Shown here: positions 53,827 to 61,482 of the stretch, one piece after another
Numbering within the stretch: the first letter of the stretch is position 1
How the letters are laid out: each line of letters begins with the position of its first letter
NCBI GenBank assembly: GCA_040500365.1
Contig: CP148031.1
Span: forward strand, 3,224,001-3,288,000
Reading direction: 5' to 3'
Source: Dehalobacter alkaniphilus
GTDB lineage: Bacteria > Bacillota > Desulfitobacteriia > Desulfitobacteriales > Syntrophobotulaceae
Length of the DNA stretch: 64,000 nucleotides
Program-made: the position numbers and the translations under genes
The notes under the pieces: model-generated
Database searches by the model: none
Told to the model about the DNA's origin: nothing
The model's input: the letters and a program-made list of their open reading frames with translations, nothing else

Positions 53827-54996
53827 ATGAGAATCGGAATTATAGACGCTGACTTATTATCCAATACAAATCATCGCTTCCCGAATCTCGCTTGTATGAA
53901 AATAAGCGGCTTCTATAAGTCCGCTCGAAATACGGTCGATCTGCTTTTGAGTTGGGAAGATATAAAGCTCTATGACAAAGTATTTGTTTCGAAGGTTTTC
54001 ACGGCGAATGTCGTTCCCGATGAAGTCTTAAATAATCCTCTCGTGGAGTACGGTGGTACAGGATTCTTCTTCGATGAAGCTCCCCCTCTTCCTCCCGACA
54101 TCGAACACACAATGCCCGATTACCACCTATATGACGAATGGGTACATCAACAAATCCAAAAAGGAATCAAGGGAGCGGACTTACGATACTATACCGATTA
54201 CTCCATCGGCTTTACGACAAGGGGTTGCTTTCGTAAATGCTCTTACTGCGTAAACCGCAATAAGGAAAAGGTCGAATTGGCATCCCCGATAACAGAGTTC
54301 TTCGACCCCTCCCGAAAAGCAATCTGCCTACTCGATGACCAGTTTTTCGGCTATCCAAAATATGAAGAAATATTGGACGAGCTACAATCAATCGGTAAGC
54401 CATTTCAATATAAACAAGGCTTAGATATTCGCATGATGACCTCGAAACTGGCAAAGAAGCTCTCCGGCTGCAAATATGACGGCGATTATATATTCGCTTT
54501 CGATGACATCATAGACAGCCCTCTCATCGAAGAAAAACTGTCTTTGTGGCGGGAGCATACTTCGAAAAAGACAAAGTTATATGTGCTTGTCGGTTACAAC
54601 GAGGTCGGAGTATCGAGCAGGAGCTTTTGGGTAAATGACCTCGCTCATGCTTTCAAGCGGATATTTACGCTTGCTGAATATGATTGTTACGCCTATGTCG
54701 TGCGACACGAAGATTATCTTAAAAGTCCTTTCGTGCAAATCTACAATCTTCTCGCAAGCTGGACTAATCAGCCGTGGGCGTTACATACAATGAGTTTTCG
54801 TCAATTCTGTATCGGAAAAGGAATGGTTAATTTATATACGAGGTATAAGCACGACCCCGACAGATACTTAAAAGACGGACACTCTAAGAAATCGCCGTGG
54901 TTGACGATGGAACTGTTTTTAGAGCAGTACCCTAAAATGTCGAAATGGTTTGATATGAAATTCGGAGAGAAGGTGATTGATAGTGTACCAAATTAA
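53827..54996 (+). CDS. Phage radical-SAM protein
   Basis: 389 residues from ATG 53827 behind AAAGGAGGAGG. Cys134, Cys138 and Cys141 form the CxxxCxxC cluster motif (GCFRKCSYC). The N-terminal 120 residues (MRIGIIDADLLSNTNHRFPN...) resemble the Rossmann-like domain of B12-binding-type radical-SAM enzymes, but no DxHxxG cobalamin motif is seen. The substrate is unknown; DNA-base or tRNA modification are candidates. Confidence 0.8.
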   Translation: MRIGIIDADLLSNTNHRFPNLACMKISGFYKSARNTVDLLLSWEDIKLYDKVFVSKVFTANVVPDEVLNNPLVEYGGTGFFFDEAPPLPPDIEHTMPDYHLYDEWVHQQIQKGIKGADLRYYTDYSIGFTTRGCFRKCSYCVNRNKEKVELASPITEFFDPSRKAICLLDDQFFGYPKYEEILDELQSIGKPFQYKQGLDIRMMTSKLAKKLSGCKYDGDYIFAFDDIIDSPLIEEKLSLWREHTSKKTKLYVLVGYNEVGVSSRSFWVNDLAHAFKRIFTLAEYDCYAYVVRHEDYLKSPFVQIYNLLASWTNQPWALHTMSFRQFCIGKGMVNLYTRYKHDPDRYLKDGHSKKSPWLTMELFLEQYPKMSKWFDMKFGEKVIDSVPN

Positions 54997-55195
54997 GATT
55001 TTCGAGGGTAATGGAAACAACGAAAGCGATGTAAACACTTGGTTGAAAGATAATCCCGGTATCGAAGTTGTGTCTGTGTCTATTCAGCCGTTATATGACT
55101 TTTACGGTGCAGGGAATTATCTGGACGCACAACCGCAGATTTGCAATCAATGGCTTGCTACGGTTGTTATCTATAAAGAGGGGGTGACTACATAG
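54983..55195 (+). CDS. Small phage protein, possibly Cse60-like
   Basis: About 70 residues from GTG 54983 (a TTG two codons upstream is possible), overlapping the radical-SAM stop. The sequence YQIKIFEGNGNNESDVNTWL with VEVVSVSI-like strands is reminiscent of the small Cse60 sporulation family, but the match is weak. Confidence 0.5.
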   Translation: MYQIKIFEGNGNNESDVNTWLKDNPGIEVVSVSIQPLYDFYGAGNYLDAQPQICNQWLATVVIYKEGVTT

Positions 55196-57120
55196 TGCAA
55201 TATATCATACTCAATGAAGATAAGAAACCGGCTGAAAAGCTCTCCGATGGCGGTCATCCCCGGAAAGAGGTTGAGGACTTCGACAACCTTGCTGTCCTCA
55301 TCCCCGAACCGTATGTTGTTTTGGACTTCGACTCTCCGAGTGATGCTGCTACTATCAAGCGCATCGCCGAAGAGCTTGAATTGAAATGCCTTATGATGGA
55401 AACGACTCGTGGCGTTCACCTTTGGTTTAAGAGCGCAGAGCCGATGAAGAATTCCATCAAGACCCGGTGCGCAATCGGTCTGTACTACGATGTGCGCTCT
55501 CACGGCAAGCTCTCCTATACGGTCGTAAAGAAGGACGGCGCATGGAGAAATTGGATTCAGTCTTTTCCGGCCGATGAAATTGAGGAAGTCCCTTATTGGT
55601 TAAGACCGATTTCCTACGGCAAGACCTCCTTCAAAGGTATGGGTGACGGCGATGGCCGGAATCAAGAACTTTTTAACTACATCCTCATCCTGCAATCGAA
55701 AGGATTCACCAAAGAGCAGATAAGAAAGACAATCACAATCATCAATCAGTTTGTCTTTTCCGAACCTCTGCCGGACTCGGAGATTAACACCATTCTCCGG
55801 GATGAGTCCTTTAAGAGCGATGAGGAACTTTCTGTTGCCGCAGATGCTTCCTTTTTCGATGAAGATGGTAAGTTCAAGCACAACATCTTCGCTACCGCCC
55901 TCGTGTCGGACATGAGCATCGTCACGGTCAACGAAACGCCCTACATATATAAGGAAGGATATTACCAGAAAGCAGAGCGTTTCATCGACAAAAAGATGGT
56001 GCAGCTCTACCCGACCATTCGCAGGGCGCAGAGGGCAGAGGTCATTGACTACATTAAAATCCTCACTCACATCAAGCCGGAGGACATCGCAAAACAGGAG
56101 TATATCATCAATCTCCGCAATACCCGGCTCGACCTCCGCACCGGCAACGCCCTCCCCTTCGACCCGGCCATTATCGACTTTTGCCGTGTCCCGGTCATCT
56201 ACGACCCGGAAGCCTATTGTGCCGACCTCGATAAGATGCTCAATAAGGTTTTCAAGCACGACCGACAAGTCATTGACCTGTTCGAAGAAATGGTCGGCTA
56301 TATGCTCATCAAGAACTGCCGCTTCCGCAAAGGCTTCCTATTATATGGCTCTGGCAGCAATGGAAAGTCTACCATCCTTAACCTCTTGAAGAAGTTCATC
56401 GGTGAAGATAATTGCTCCACAATCGAAATGGAAAAGCTCTCCGACCGCTTCAAGACCGCAGAGCTTGAAAACAAGCTGGTCAACATCGGCGATGACATCA
56501 ACCGAAGGGATATTATGGACACCGGCATGATTAAGAAGCTCTTCACCGGGGAATCCGTTACGGTCGAGAGAAAGGGACAAGACCCTTTCACCTTAAAGAA
56601 CTATGCCAAAATGATTTTCTCCTGTAACGAGATACCCCGCATCGCAGACAAGACCTATGGTATGTATTCCCGGTTGATGCTCATTCCCTTCACAGCCAAA
56701 TTCACCGCTTTGGACGAGGACTTTGACCCCTTCATCGAAGATAAGGTCACAACTGATGAAGCTCTCTCCTACCTCTTGAATATTGGTCTGAGAGGACTTC
56801 GGCGGCTGCTTCATAATAACGACTTCACTCAACCAAAGATAGTTTCAGAAGCTCTCGAAAAGTACAAGAGCGAAAACTCAACTACTCTGACTTGGATTGA
56901 GGAAGAAGGTATCACCGCTTACAAGCTGATTGGAGAAACGACAGATAAGCTCTACTCCGACTTCTGTGATTGGTGTAATCGCTCAAATGTGAAGAATCCC
57001 CCCTCGATGAGAGCGTTTCATAAAGACATCGAAGAGAAGTTCGACTACGAAAAAACGAGGGTGAGGAACACGCATACTGATAATAAATTTGTGTGGAAAT
57101 TCAGATTCAAGCTTGATTAG
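55195..57120 (+). CDS. Primase-helicase, D5/P4 type
   Basis: 641 residues, GTG start in the stop codon of the previous gene. The N-terminal AEP-like primase region has LDFDS (43-47) and TRGVHLWFK. A D5-N region precedes an SF3 helicase with Walker A LYGSGSNGKST (384-392), GDDINRRDI and FSCNEIP. It opens the origin and primes replication. The probable origin lies directly after it. Confidence 0.88.
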   Translation: MQYIILNEDKKPAEKLSDGGHPRKEVEDFDNLAVLIPEPYVVLDFDSPSDAATIKRIAEELELKCLMMETTRGVHLWFKSAEPMKNSIKTRCAIGLYYDVRSHGKLSYTVVKKDGAWRNWIQSFPADEIEEVPYWLRPISYGKTSFKGMGDGDGRNQELFNYILILQSKGFTKEQIRKTITIINQFVFSEPLPDSEINTILRDESFKSDEELSVAADASFFDEDGKFKHNIFATALVSDMSIVTVNETPYIYKEGYYQKAERFIDKKMVQLYPTIRRAQRAEVIDYIKILTHIKPEDIAKQEYIINLRNTRLDLRTGNALPFDPAIIDFCRVPVIYDPEAYCADLDKMLNKVFKHDRQVIDLFEEMVGYMLIKNCRFRKGFLLYGSGSNGKSTILNLLKKFIGEDNCSTIEMEKLSDRFKTAELENKLVNIGDDINRRDIMDTGMIKKLFTGESVTVERKGQDPFTLKNYAKMIFSCNEIPRIADKTYGMYSRLMLIPFTAKFTALDEDFDPFIEDKVTTDEALSYLLNIGLRGLRRLLHNNDFTQPKIVSEALEKYKSENSTTLTWIEEEGITAYKLIGETTDKLYSDFCDWCNRSNVKNPPSMRAFHKDIEEKFDYEKTRVRNTHTDNKFVWKFRFKLD

Positions 57121-57474
57121 ATTGTTGCAGATTTGTTCACGAATGTTGCAGTTGTTGCAGTTGTTTTTAAGAAGTGCAACGAGATTTTCTAAAAACTGGT
57201 AATTGTTGCAGTTATGTTGCAGTTATCGGTTGCAACTTCGGGGAACAAACTGCAACAAGTGCAACAACAACTGCAACAACAGAAAGTCAGTAATAGCAAG
57301 GGTTTGAGGTCAATTTGTTGCACTTATTATATATTTGATTATCTTCTAAGTAATATTAGAAGAAGAGAGATAAATATAAGAAAAATAAATATATAAGAAT
57401 TTAAGGCACTTTTTACTGATAACTGCAACAATCTGATAAAGTTCATTACCATTCACAAAAAGGAGGACGAAAGG
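57121..57474. other. Putative prophage replication origin: GTTGCA iterons and AT-rich segment
   Basis: No gene. About a dozen copies of the hexamer GTTGCA or its complement TGCAAC occur from 57124 to 57429, in both orientations (for example at 57124, 57145, 57154, 57175, 57205, 57216, 57229, 57251, 57260, 57272, 57317, 57424). A strongly AT-rich, easily melted stretch follows at about 57325-57405. This matches initiator-binding repeats plus unwinding element, placed next to the primase-helicase gene. Confidence 0.6.
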
Positions 57475-57771
57475 ATGAAACCATTTTATGCAGACTATGT
57501 GAACCACGCTCTAAGATTTTACGCAAGGAACGAATTGCAGCCTGTGTTCGAAAGCGTGAGTGACAGCGAGAATTATACTTGCGTAAGCCGAGTGCTTTCG
57601 AATATCGATAAAGCCGATGCGGAAATTCTGTGTGATATATTCCGCAGGAAAGATACCCTTGCTGATAATATTTACGAGGTCAGTAAGGAACGGAATCTCA
57701 ATCAAGATGTGATTTGGACGATGTTGTCCAAAGTTACATACCAAATAGCAAAGGAAAGGGGTTTACTATAA
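57475..57771 (+). CDS. Conserved-looking small phage protein, unknown
   Basis: 98 residues, AAAAAGGAGG upstream. Helical, with one cysteine pair in the middle. It starts right after the putative origin and overlaps the next gene as TAATG. Function not recognised. Confidence 0.6.
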   Translation: MKPFYADYVNHALRFYARNELQPVFESVSDSENYTCVSRVLSNIDKADAEILCDIFRRKDTLADNIYEVSKERNLNQDVIWTMLSKVTYQIAKERGLL

Positions 57772-58325
57772 TGAGTGAGGAAAATTCAGTCATTGAAACA
57801 GGTAAACAGGTCTTGAAGAAGAAAGCTCGTGGTGGTAACTCTCCTGTAATTGGAGATAACGGAGTGAATACTAAACCCGGTGACAATAGTAAGATTGCCG
57901 GTACGCTCTTACAGATACTCCAATGGGGAGAAGTTGATAGGAGCAATATACAGGCTCTTGAAAGTAGATTCTGGCAGTTCATAGAGTTCTGTATGAACAA
58001 TGATATTCGGATTACGAATCAGATGACCTATTTGGCTCTTGGTATCAATAAGGATATTGCTTATGATTGGGAACATGGTCATTCTCGCACAATCGAGCAT
58101 TGTAACTTCATAAAAAAGGTGAAGAGTTTTTGTGCCAGTTATCGAGAGCAATTAGGCGCAGACGGCAAATTGAACCCCGTAACTTTGGTTTGGTGGCAGA
58201 AGAATTACGATGGTTTGGTAGATAAGTCCGAAGTCGTTCTCACACCAAACAATCCGCTCGGTGACATGAAAGACCCCACGGATATACGGAAACGACTTTC
58301 TGAGGGTATTGTAGATGAAGAGTAA
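57771..58325 (+). CDS. Probable terminase small subunit
   Basis: 184 residues from ATG 57771. The middle has DNA-binding helix-turn-helix character (ITNQMTYLALGINKDIAYDW), and the end LNPVTLVWWQKNYDGLVDKSE, VVLTPNNPLG is a pattern seen in Firmicute phage small terminase-like proteins. It would recognise phage DNA for packaging by TerL at 62148. Separation from TerL by an accessory module is unusual. A repeat block lies just past its stop. Confidence 0.65.
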   Translation: MSEENSVIETGKQVLKKKARGGNSPVIGDNGVNTKPGDNSKIAGTLLQILQWGEVDRSNIQALESRFWQFIEFCMNNDIRITNQMTYLALGINKDIAYDWEHGHSRTIEHCNFIKKVKSFCASYREQLGADGKLNPVTLVWWQKNYDGLVDKSEVVLTPNNPLGDMKDPTDIRKRLSEGIVDEE

Positions 58326-58334
58326 ATCCCTGTT

Positions 58335-58419
58335 CGACTATCGCTCACAGTCAAACGACTTTCCCGACTATCGACTATCTCAGCCGCCCGACTATCCGGC
58401 TCAAACGACTATCGACTAT
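58335..58419. repeat. CGACTAT direct-repeat cluster
   Basis: Six copies of CGACTAT (58335, 58365, 58372, 58389, 58406, 58413) and one CGACTTT variant (58356) in 85 bases, with start-to-start spacings of 7, 17 and 17 among others. All are in the same direction. It could be the packaging-site repeats bound by the small terminase. A short reading frame (58315-58512) crosses it but runs through a terminator. Confidence 0.5.
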
Positions 58420-58435
58420 TTCACAGGCACAAGAA

Positions 58436-58468
58436 AGCGCATCCTATCGAGTAGGGTGCGCTCTTTTT
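58436..58468 (+). terminator. Terminator after the small-terminase operon
   Basis: AGCGC-AT-CCT and AGG-GT-GCGCT pair around a short loop and are followed by CTTTTT. It ends the rightward early operon before the divergent module. Confidence 0.75.
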
Positions 58469-58661
58469 CGGTCGAAAAACTAGGCAGTTTTCAATTAGTT
58501 TACATAATTTGACATTTTCTCATCGTGTGCAGCTCTTCCTGGCCGGGATGCAGTCGGGCGCATGGGCGTAAATATTGAGCCGGTTGGCGTGTTCCGGGGT
58601 TGTCGGTGTGAGGATATGCGCCCGGTGTTCATGCGCTCAGAGGGACGCACAAGGGCATAAG
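58469..58661. other. Intergenic region, nothing seen
   Basis: About 190 bases of higher GC between two terminators pointing toward each other. No gene or motif recognised. Confidence 0.4.
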
Positions 58662-58690
58662 AAAAGCCGCCTATGTCGGCGGCTCTCTCT
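58662..58690 (-). terminator. Terminator of the leftward accessory operon
   Basis: AGCCGCC and GGCGGCT pair around 6 bases. On the minus strand the hairpin is followed by TTTTCTTAT, and it begins one base past the stop of the 21-residue peptide. Confidence 0.75.
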
Positions 58691-58756
58691 TTATGCGTCT
58701 TTTGCGGCTGCAAGTAATACCAGAATAGGCAGCAAGAGCAGGAAAATAATAATCAT
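58691..58756 (-). CDS. 21-residue hydrophobic peptide
   Basis: Starts at ATG 58756 behind AAGGAG, 12 bases after the stop of the upstream gene. Almost wholly hydrophobic (MIIIFLLLLPILVLLAAAKDA), one membrane helix. It lies between a gene and a terminator, so translation is plausible. Possible membrane-acting peptide or toxin-like element; function unknown. Confidence 0.5.
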   Translation of the reverse strand: MIIIFLLLLPILVLLAAAKDA

Positions 58757-58768
58757 AGGCTTTTCTCC

Positions 58769-59455
58769 TTACGCTAATAATTCATAATCTGTTACTGAAT
58801 GTTCGCCGTCATAAAGATATATTTCCAACTCTTCCGGCTTGCATCCGTATAAATCCGCTAATGCCTTTTTAAGTGTTTCCCCTTCTTTCCAACGTATTTC
58901 ATCAATGACGAAATAGCCATAACAATCATCAATACTAAATTCTGTTCCGCATCCTAACCAAAACTTTCCTATTTCGGTTATATGCTCTTCTGAGTAATGA
59001 GCTTTACAATATACCACTTCGCAATAATCCCCTTGTGAATACCCTGTAAAAGCTCTTGTATTCCATTCTTCGCCGGTTGTAATGGTGAGAAATTCCGCTA
59101 TGCTGTCCGTGTCGCTTGTGTCGGCTGTCTTTGTCCATTCTTTGAGTAAATGACATTTGCGGCTTGTATATGGAATACCGCAATATTCCATTGCTTCTTT
59201 GTGTGTGGCGTAAGTGGCATAATACAGGCTTTTTCTTTTCTCTCCTACTTCCTCAAAGGCTTCTATAATGTTTTCGGCTGTCTGTTCTATGCTCTGGTAT
59301 TCATCGAAATTAAAGCCGGTATTCCTTCGCCTGTCTGCCGGTACAATGTAGCAAGCGCAATTTTCACCGCTAACGCTTTTTAATCCGTCATCATCGAAAT
59401 AAAAGCTAAAATTTACATGAGCCGGATTTACTTCTTTAGCTATGATTTTCTTCAT
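58769..59455 (-). CDS. Acidic protein of unknown function in accessory module
   Basis: 228 residues, AAGGAGG upstream. Rich in Glu/Asp and aromatic residues (for example the segment NTGFNFDEYQSIEQTAENII, then YSQGDYCEVVYCKAHYSEEH). I do not recognise it with certainty; similar-looking proteins occur in Firmicute conjugative and phage elements. The acidity makes an antirestriction, DNA-mimic role conceivable, but no ArdA motif is evident. Confidence 0.65.
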   Translation of the reverse strand: MKKIIAKEVNPAHVNFSFYFDDDGLKSVSGENCACYIVPADRRRNTGFNFDEYQSIEQTAENIIEAFEEVGEKRKSLYYATYATHKEAMEYCGIPYTSRKCHLLKEWTKTADTSDTDSIAEFLTITTGEEWNTRAFTGYSQGDYCEVVYCKAHYSEEHITEIGKFWLGCGTEFSIDDCYGYFVIDEIRWKEGETLKKALADLYGCKPEELEIYLYDGEHSVTDYELLA

Positions 59456-59522
59456 GGGTCAACCTCCTTAAATTTAGCTTTTCTTTAATGCTTTTCAATC
59501 CTTCTAATCTGTAATTATCCAT
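59436..59522 (-). CDS. Possible 28-residue leader peptide
   Basis: ATG 59522 follows AAAGGAG, and the frame (MDNYRLEGLKSIKEKLNLRR...) ends 20 bases inside the acidic-protein gene. The overlap suggests translational coupling. Low certainty. Confidence 0.35.
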   Translation of the reverse strand: MDNYRLEGLKSIKEKLNLRRLTHEENHS

Positions 59523-59563
59523 TCTTTACGCTCTCCTTTCATATATGGCAGCGTTGCCGCCTT

Positions 59564-59819
59564 ATCAAGATATTTCTTGATTAAGTCTATACTATCAAGA
59601 TATATCTTTATTGTCAATAGATTTTAACGGATTTTTCAAGATATTTCTTTATAATATAGGTATGTTCTTTTACTGCTGAGTTTCAGAACATACCCCTACC
59701 GAGGGGGTACAGGAGAGCCGCCCGGAGGGGTATCGTCAACCGTCCGAGTACCCAAAAATATAAAAAGCGAATTTTTATAAAGAAATCTCTTGACAAGACA
59801 TATCTTGAAATGATATAGT
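59564..59819. promoter_or_regulatory. Divergent promoters with repeated TCAAGATAT operators
   Basis: Dyads of the type ATCAAGATATTTCTTGAT occur at 59564-59581, 59594-59610 and 59635-59651, with related half-inverted copies at 59780-59812. The leftward promoter is TTGACA (59612-59617) and TAGTAT (59589-59594) with a 17-base spacer holding the second dyad. The rightward promoter is TTGACA (59790-59795) and TATAGT (59814-59819). A common repressor is implied, perhaps the small HTH protein at 59855. Confidence 0.6.
59660..59707. repeat. Two short hairpins between the divergent promoters
   Basis: GTATGTTC (59660-59667) pairs with GAACATAC (59686-59693), and CCCCT pairs with AGGGG just after. Together they could separate the two transcription units. 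Confidence 0.4.
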
Positions 59820-59854
59820 ATAAACAAAAGTTGACATAGCAGGAGGTTCAAGGA

Positions 59855-60097
59855 ATGAAAGCAACCGAAGCCGTTAAGAAAATCATGGAGGACTCGAATA
59901 TCACCAATGCGAAACTCGCTTCTCGCATCGGGTGTTCCAATGCTGTCATATATGAGCGGCTTACTCAGAAGAATATAAGCGTCAATTCTCTCGACCAGAT
60001 GCTTGCGGCTCTCGATTATGAAATAGTCCTTCAACCGAAGTCGAGCGGACGCAGACCCGAAGGATGCTTTGTGGTCGATGGAGGTATGAAGAAATGA
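59855..60097 (+). CDS. Small helix-turn-helix regulator
   Basis: 80 residues, GGAGG upstream. ITNAKLASRIGCSNAVIYERLTQ is an XRE-type helix-turn-helix, followed by LDQMLAALDYEIVLQPK. It overlaps the resolvase start as ATGA. Likely autoregulates through the operators upstream. Confidence 0.75.
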   Translation: MKATEAVKKIMEDSNITNAKLASRIGCSNAVIYERLTQKNISVNSLDQMLAALDYEIVLQPKSSGRRPEGCFVVDGGMKK

Positions 60098-60669
60098 TTT
60101 ATGGATATGCGAGGGTTTCCACCAAAGGACAGCAGAAAGACGGCAACAGCTTGGAAGCGCAGGAAAAGGCACTTTATGACAGAGGTTGTGATAAAGTCTT
60201 TCGGGAAGCCTTTACCGGCACAACCACAGAGCGGCCGGTATTCTCAGAGGTCATCGCAATGTTGCAGCCGGGAGATACCTTGATGGTCACGAAGCTGGAT
60301 AGGTTTTCTCGAACCGCAGCCGATGGAGCAAAGCTGGTGCAGGAACTTCATTCTCGTGGTATAATCATAGAAATACTGAATATGGGTCGAGCGGATAATA
60401 CCCCTATGGGTAAGCTGATGGTCACGATGCTCTTGGCTTTTGCTGAGTTCGAGCGGGATATGATTGTTGAGAGAACGTCTGTCGGCAAGGAGATAGCCAA
60501 ACAGAAAGACGGCTACCGGGAAGGTAGACCGTCCATCGAAACACAGGACTTTGAAAAATTCCATAAAAAACAAAAAGACGGTTTAATCACCGTCAAGCAA
60601 GGATGTAAAGCTCTCGGAATAAGCCGGAGCGTTTGGTATGATAGAGTAAGGAGGTCGGATGCGATATGA
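60094..60669 (+). CDS. Resolvase/invertase-type serine recombinase
   Basis: 191 residues from ATG 60094 behind GGAGG. Catalytic Ser9 in YARVSTKGQ, then TKLDRFSRTAADG and the C-terminal helix-turn-helix ITVKQGCKALGISRSVWYDRV. Typical of small resolvases or DNA invertases. No invertible repeat pair was found in the window. Confidence 0.9.
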   Translation: MIYGYARVSTKGQQKDGNSLEAQEKALYDRGCDKVFREAFTGTTTERPVFSEVIAMLQPGDTLMVTKLDRFSRTAADGAKLVQELHSRGIIIEILNMGRADNTPMGKLMVTMLLAFAEFERDMIVERTSVGKEIAKQKDGYREGRPSIETQDFEKFHKKQKDGLITVKQGCKALGISRSVWYDRVRRSDAI

Positions 60670-61058
60670 AAGTTGCGGCGTATTGTAGGATCGCTACGGC
60701 GGCTCAGTTGGACGGAATTGAATCTCAGAAACGACAGATTGAGAAATATTGTTCTGATAACGACATGGAAATTACAGACTGGTACATCGACCGGGGCGTG
60801 AGCGGTCTTTCGATGAACCGACCTTCTCTGGAAAAGCTTTTGAAGGACGCTACCGAGTTACCTGTCGGAGCGGTCGTTATCCAAAGTGTTGATAGGCTTG
60901 CTCGTGACATTCAGTTATACTTCGAGTATGTGGATGAGTTCGAAAAGCGAGGTATTAAGCTCGTAAGTACGATTGGGAATACCGACAAAATATTAGAGCT
61001 TCATGAGAAAATGCAAGATGTTTATAAGACACTTATCGAGGAAGGAGAGAAAGAATGA
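60666..61058 (+). CDS. Serine-recombinase-like protein lacking the catalytic serine
   Basis: 130 residues, only the catalytic-domain fold. The conserved YCR(V/I)S position reads YCRIAT, placing Ala10 where the nucleophile should be, while VDRLARD and the dimer helix are kept. It overlaps the resolvase stop. It has no DNA-binding domain. It probably acts by heterodimerising with a recombinase rather than cutting DNA. Confidence 0.8.
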   Translation: MKVAAYCRIATAAQLDGIESQKRQIEKYCSDNDMEITDWYIDRGVSGLSMNRPSLEKLLKDATELPVGAVVIQSVDRLARDIQLYFEYVDEFEKRGIKLVSTIGNTDKILELHEKMQDVYKTLIEEGEKE

Positions 61059-61465
61059 AGAAGTTCTTAAAAGTTCTTGGTATTATAGCTTCGTGGGTTC
61101 TCGTGACAGTTCTTTTCCCTCCCCTCGGTATTGGTATCTTGTGTATCGGTTTGCCGGTATGGGTTTTAATGAAAATAATTAAAAATGACAATCCTCATCT
61201 GGCTCGAAAGAGCAAGCGGCGTGTCGTTAAGACTATAATCCTCAATACCTCACAGCAAGCGAGTGTCGGTAGCACAGTTGGCAGAGCGGTTGTCGGTGAT
61301 TTCGTGGCCGGTGGGTTCGGAGCGGTTGTCGGTGCGATGACCGGGAAGAAGAAAACCATTACTCGCTTTTTGGTTTTCTTTGATGACGAATCGCAGGAGG
61401 TTGTCGATGTCCCGGATGGTAGTATATTATACGGAGAATATGTAAACCGATTGGAAATGAAATAA
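61055..61465 (+). CDS. Membrane protein with glycine-zipper segment
   Basis: 136 residues, GGAG upstream, ATGA overlap with the previous gene. An N-terminal membrane hairpin (about 5-42) and a glycine-rich segment (VGRAVVGDFVAGGFGAVVGA near 74-93). C-terminal part soluble. Function unknown. Confidence 0.65.
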   Translation: MKKFLKVLGIIASWVLVTVLFPPLGIGILCIGLPVWVLMKIIKNDNPHLARKSKRRVVKTIILNTSQQASVGSTVGRAVVGDFVAGGFGAVVGAMTGKKKTITRFLVFFDDESQEVVDVPDGSILYGEYVNRLEMK

Positions 61466-61482
61466 ATTTTTAGGAGGAACTT

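Noticed and set aside
57121..57474. GTTGCA repeats as a CRISPR array
   Set aside because: Repeats are hexamers in both orientations at irregular spacing, with no spacers of constant length and no cas genes.
58315..58512. 65-codon frame across the CGACTAT repeats as a gene
   Set aside because: It overlaps the preceding stop, reads through a strong terminator and owes its length to the repeats.
58769..59455. ArdA antirestriction protein
   Set aside because: Acidic and in a mobile module, but length and motifs do not match ArdA clearly enough to name it.
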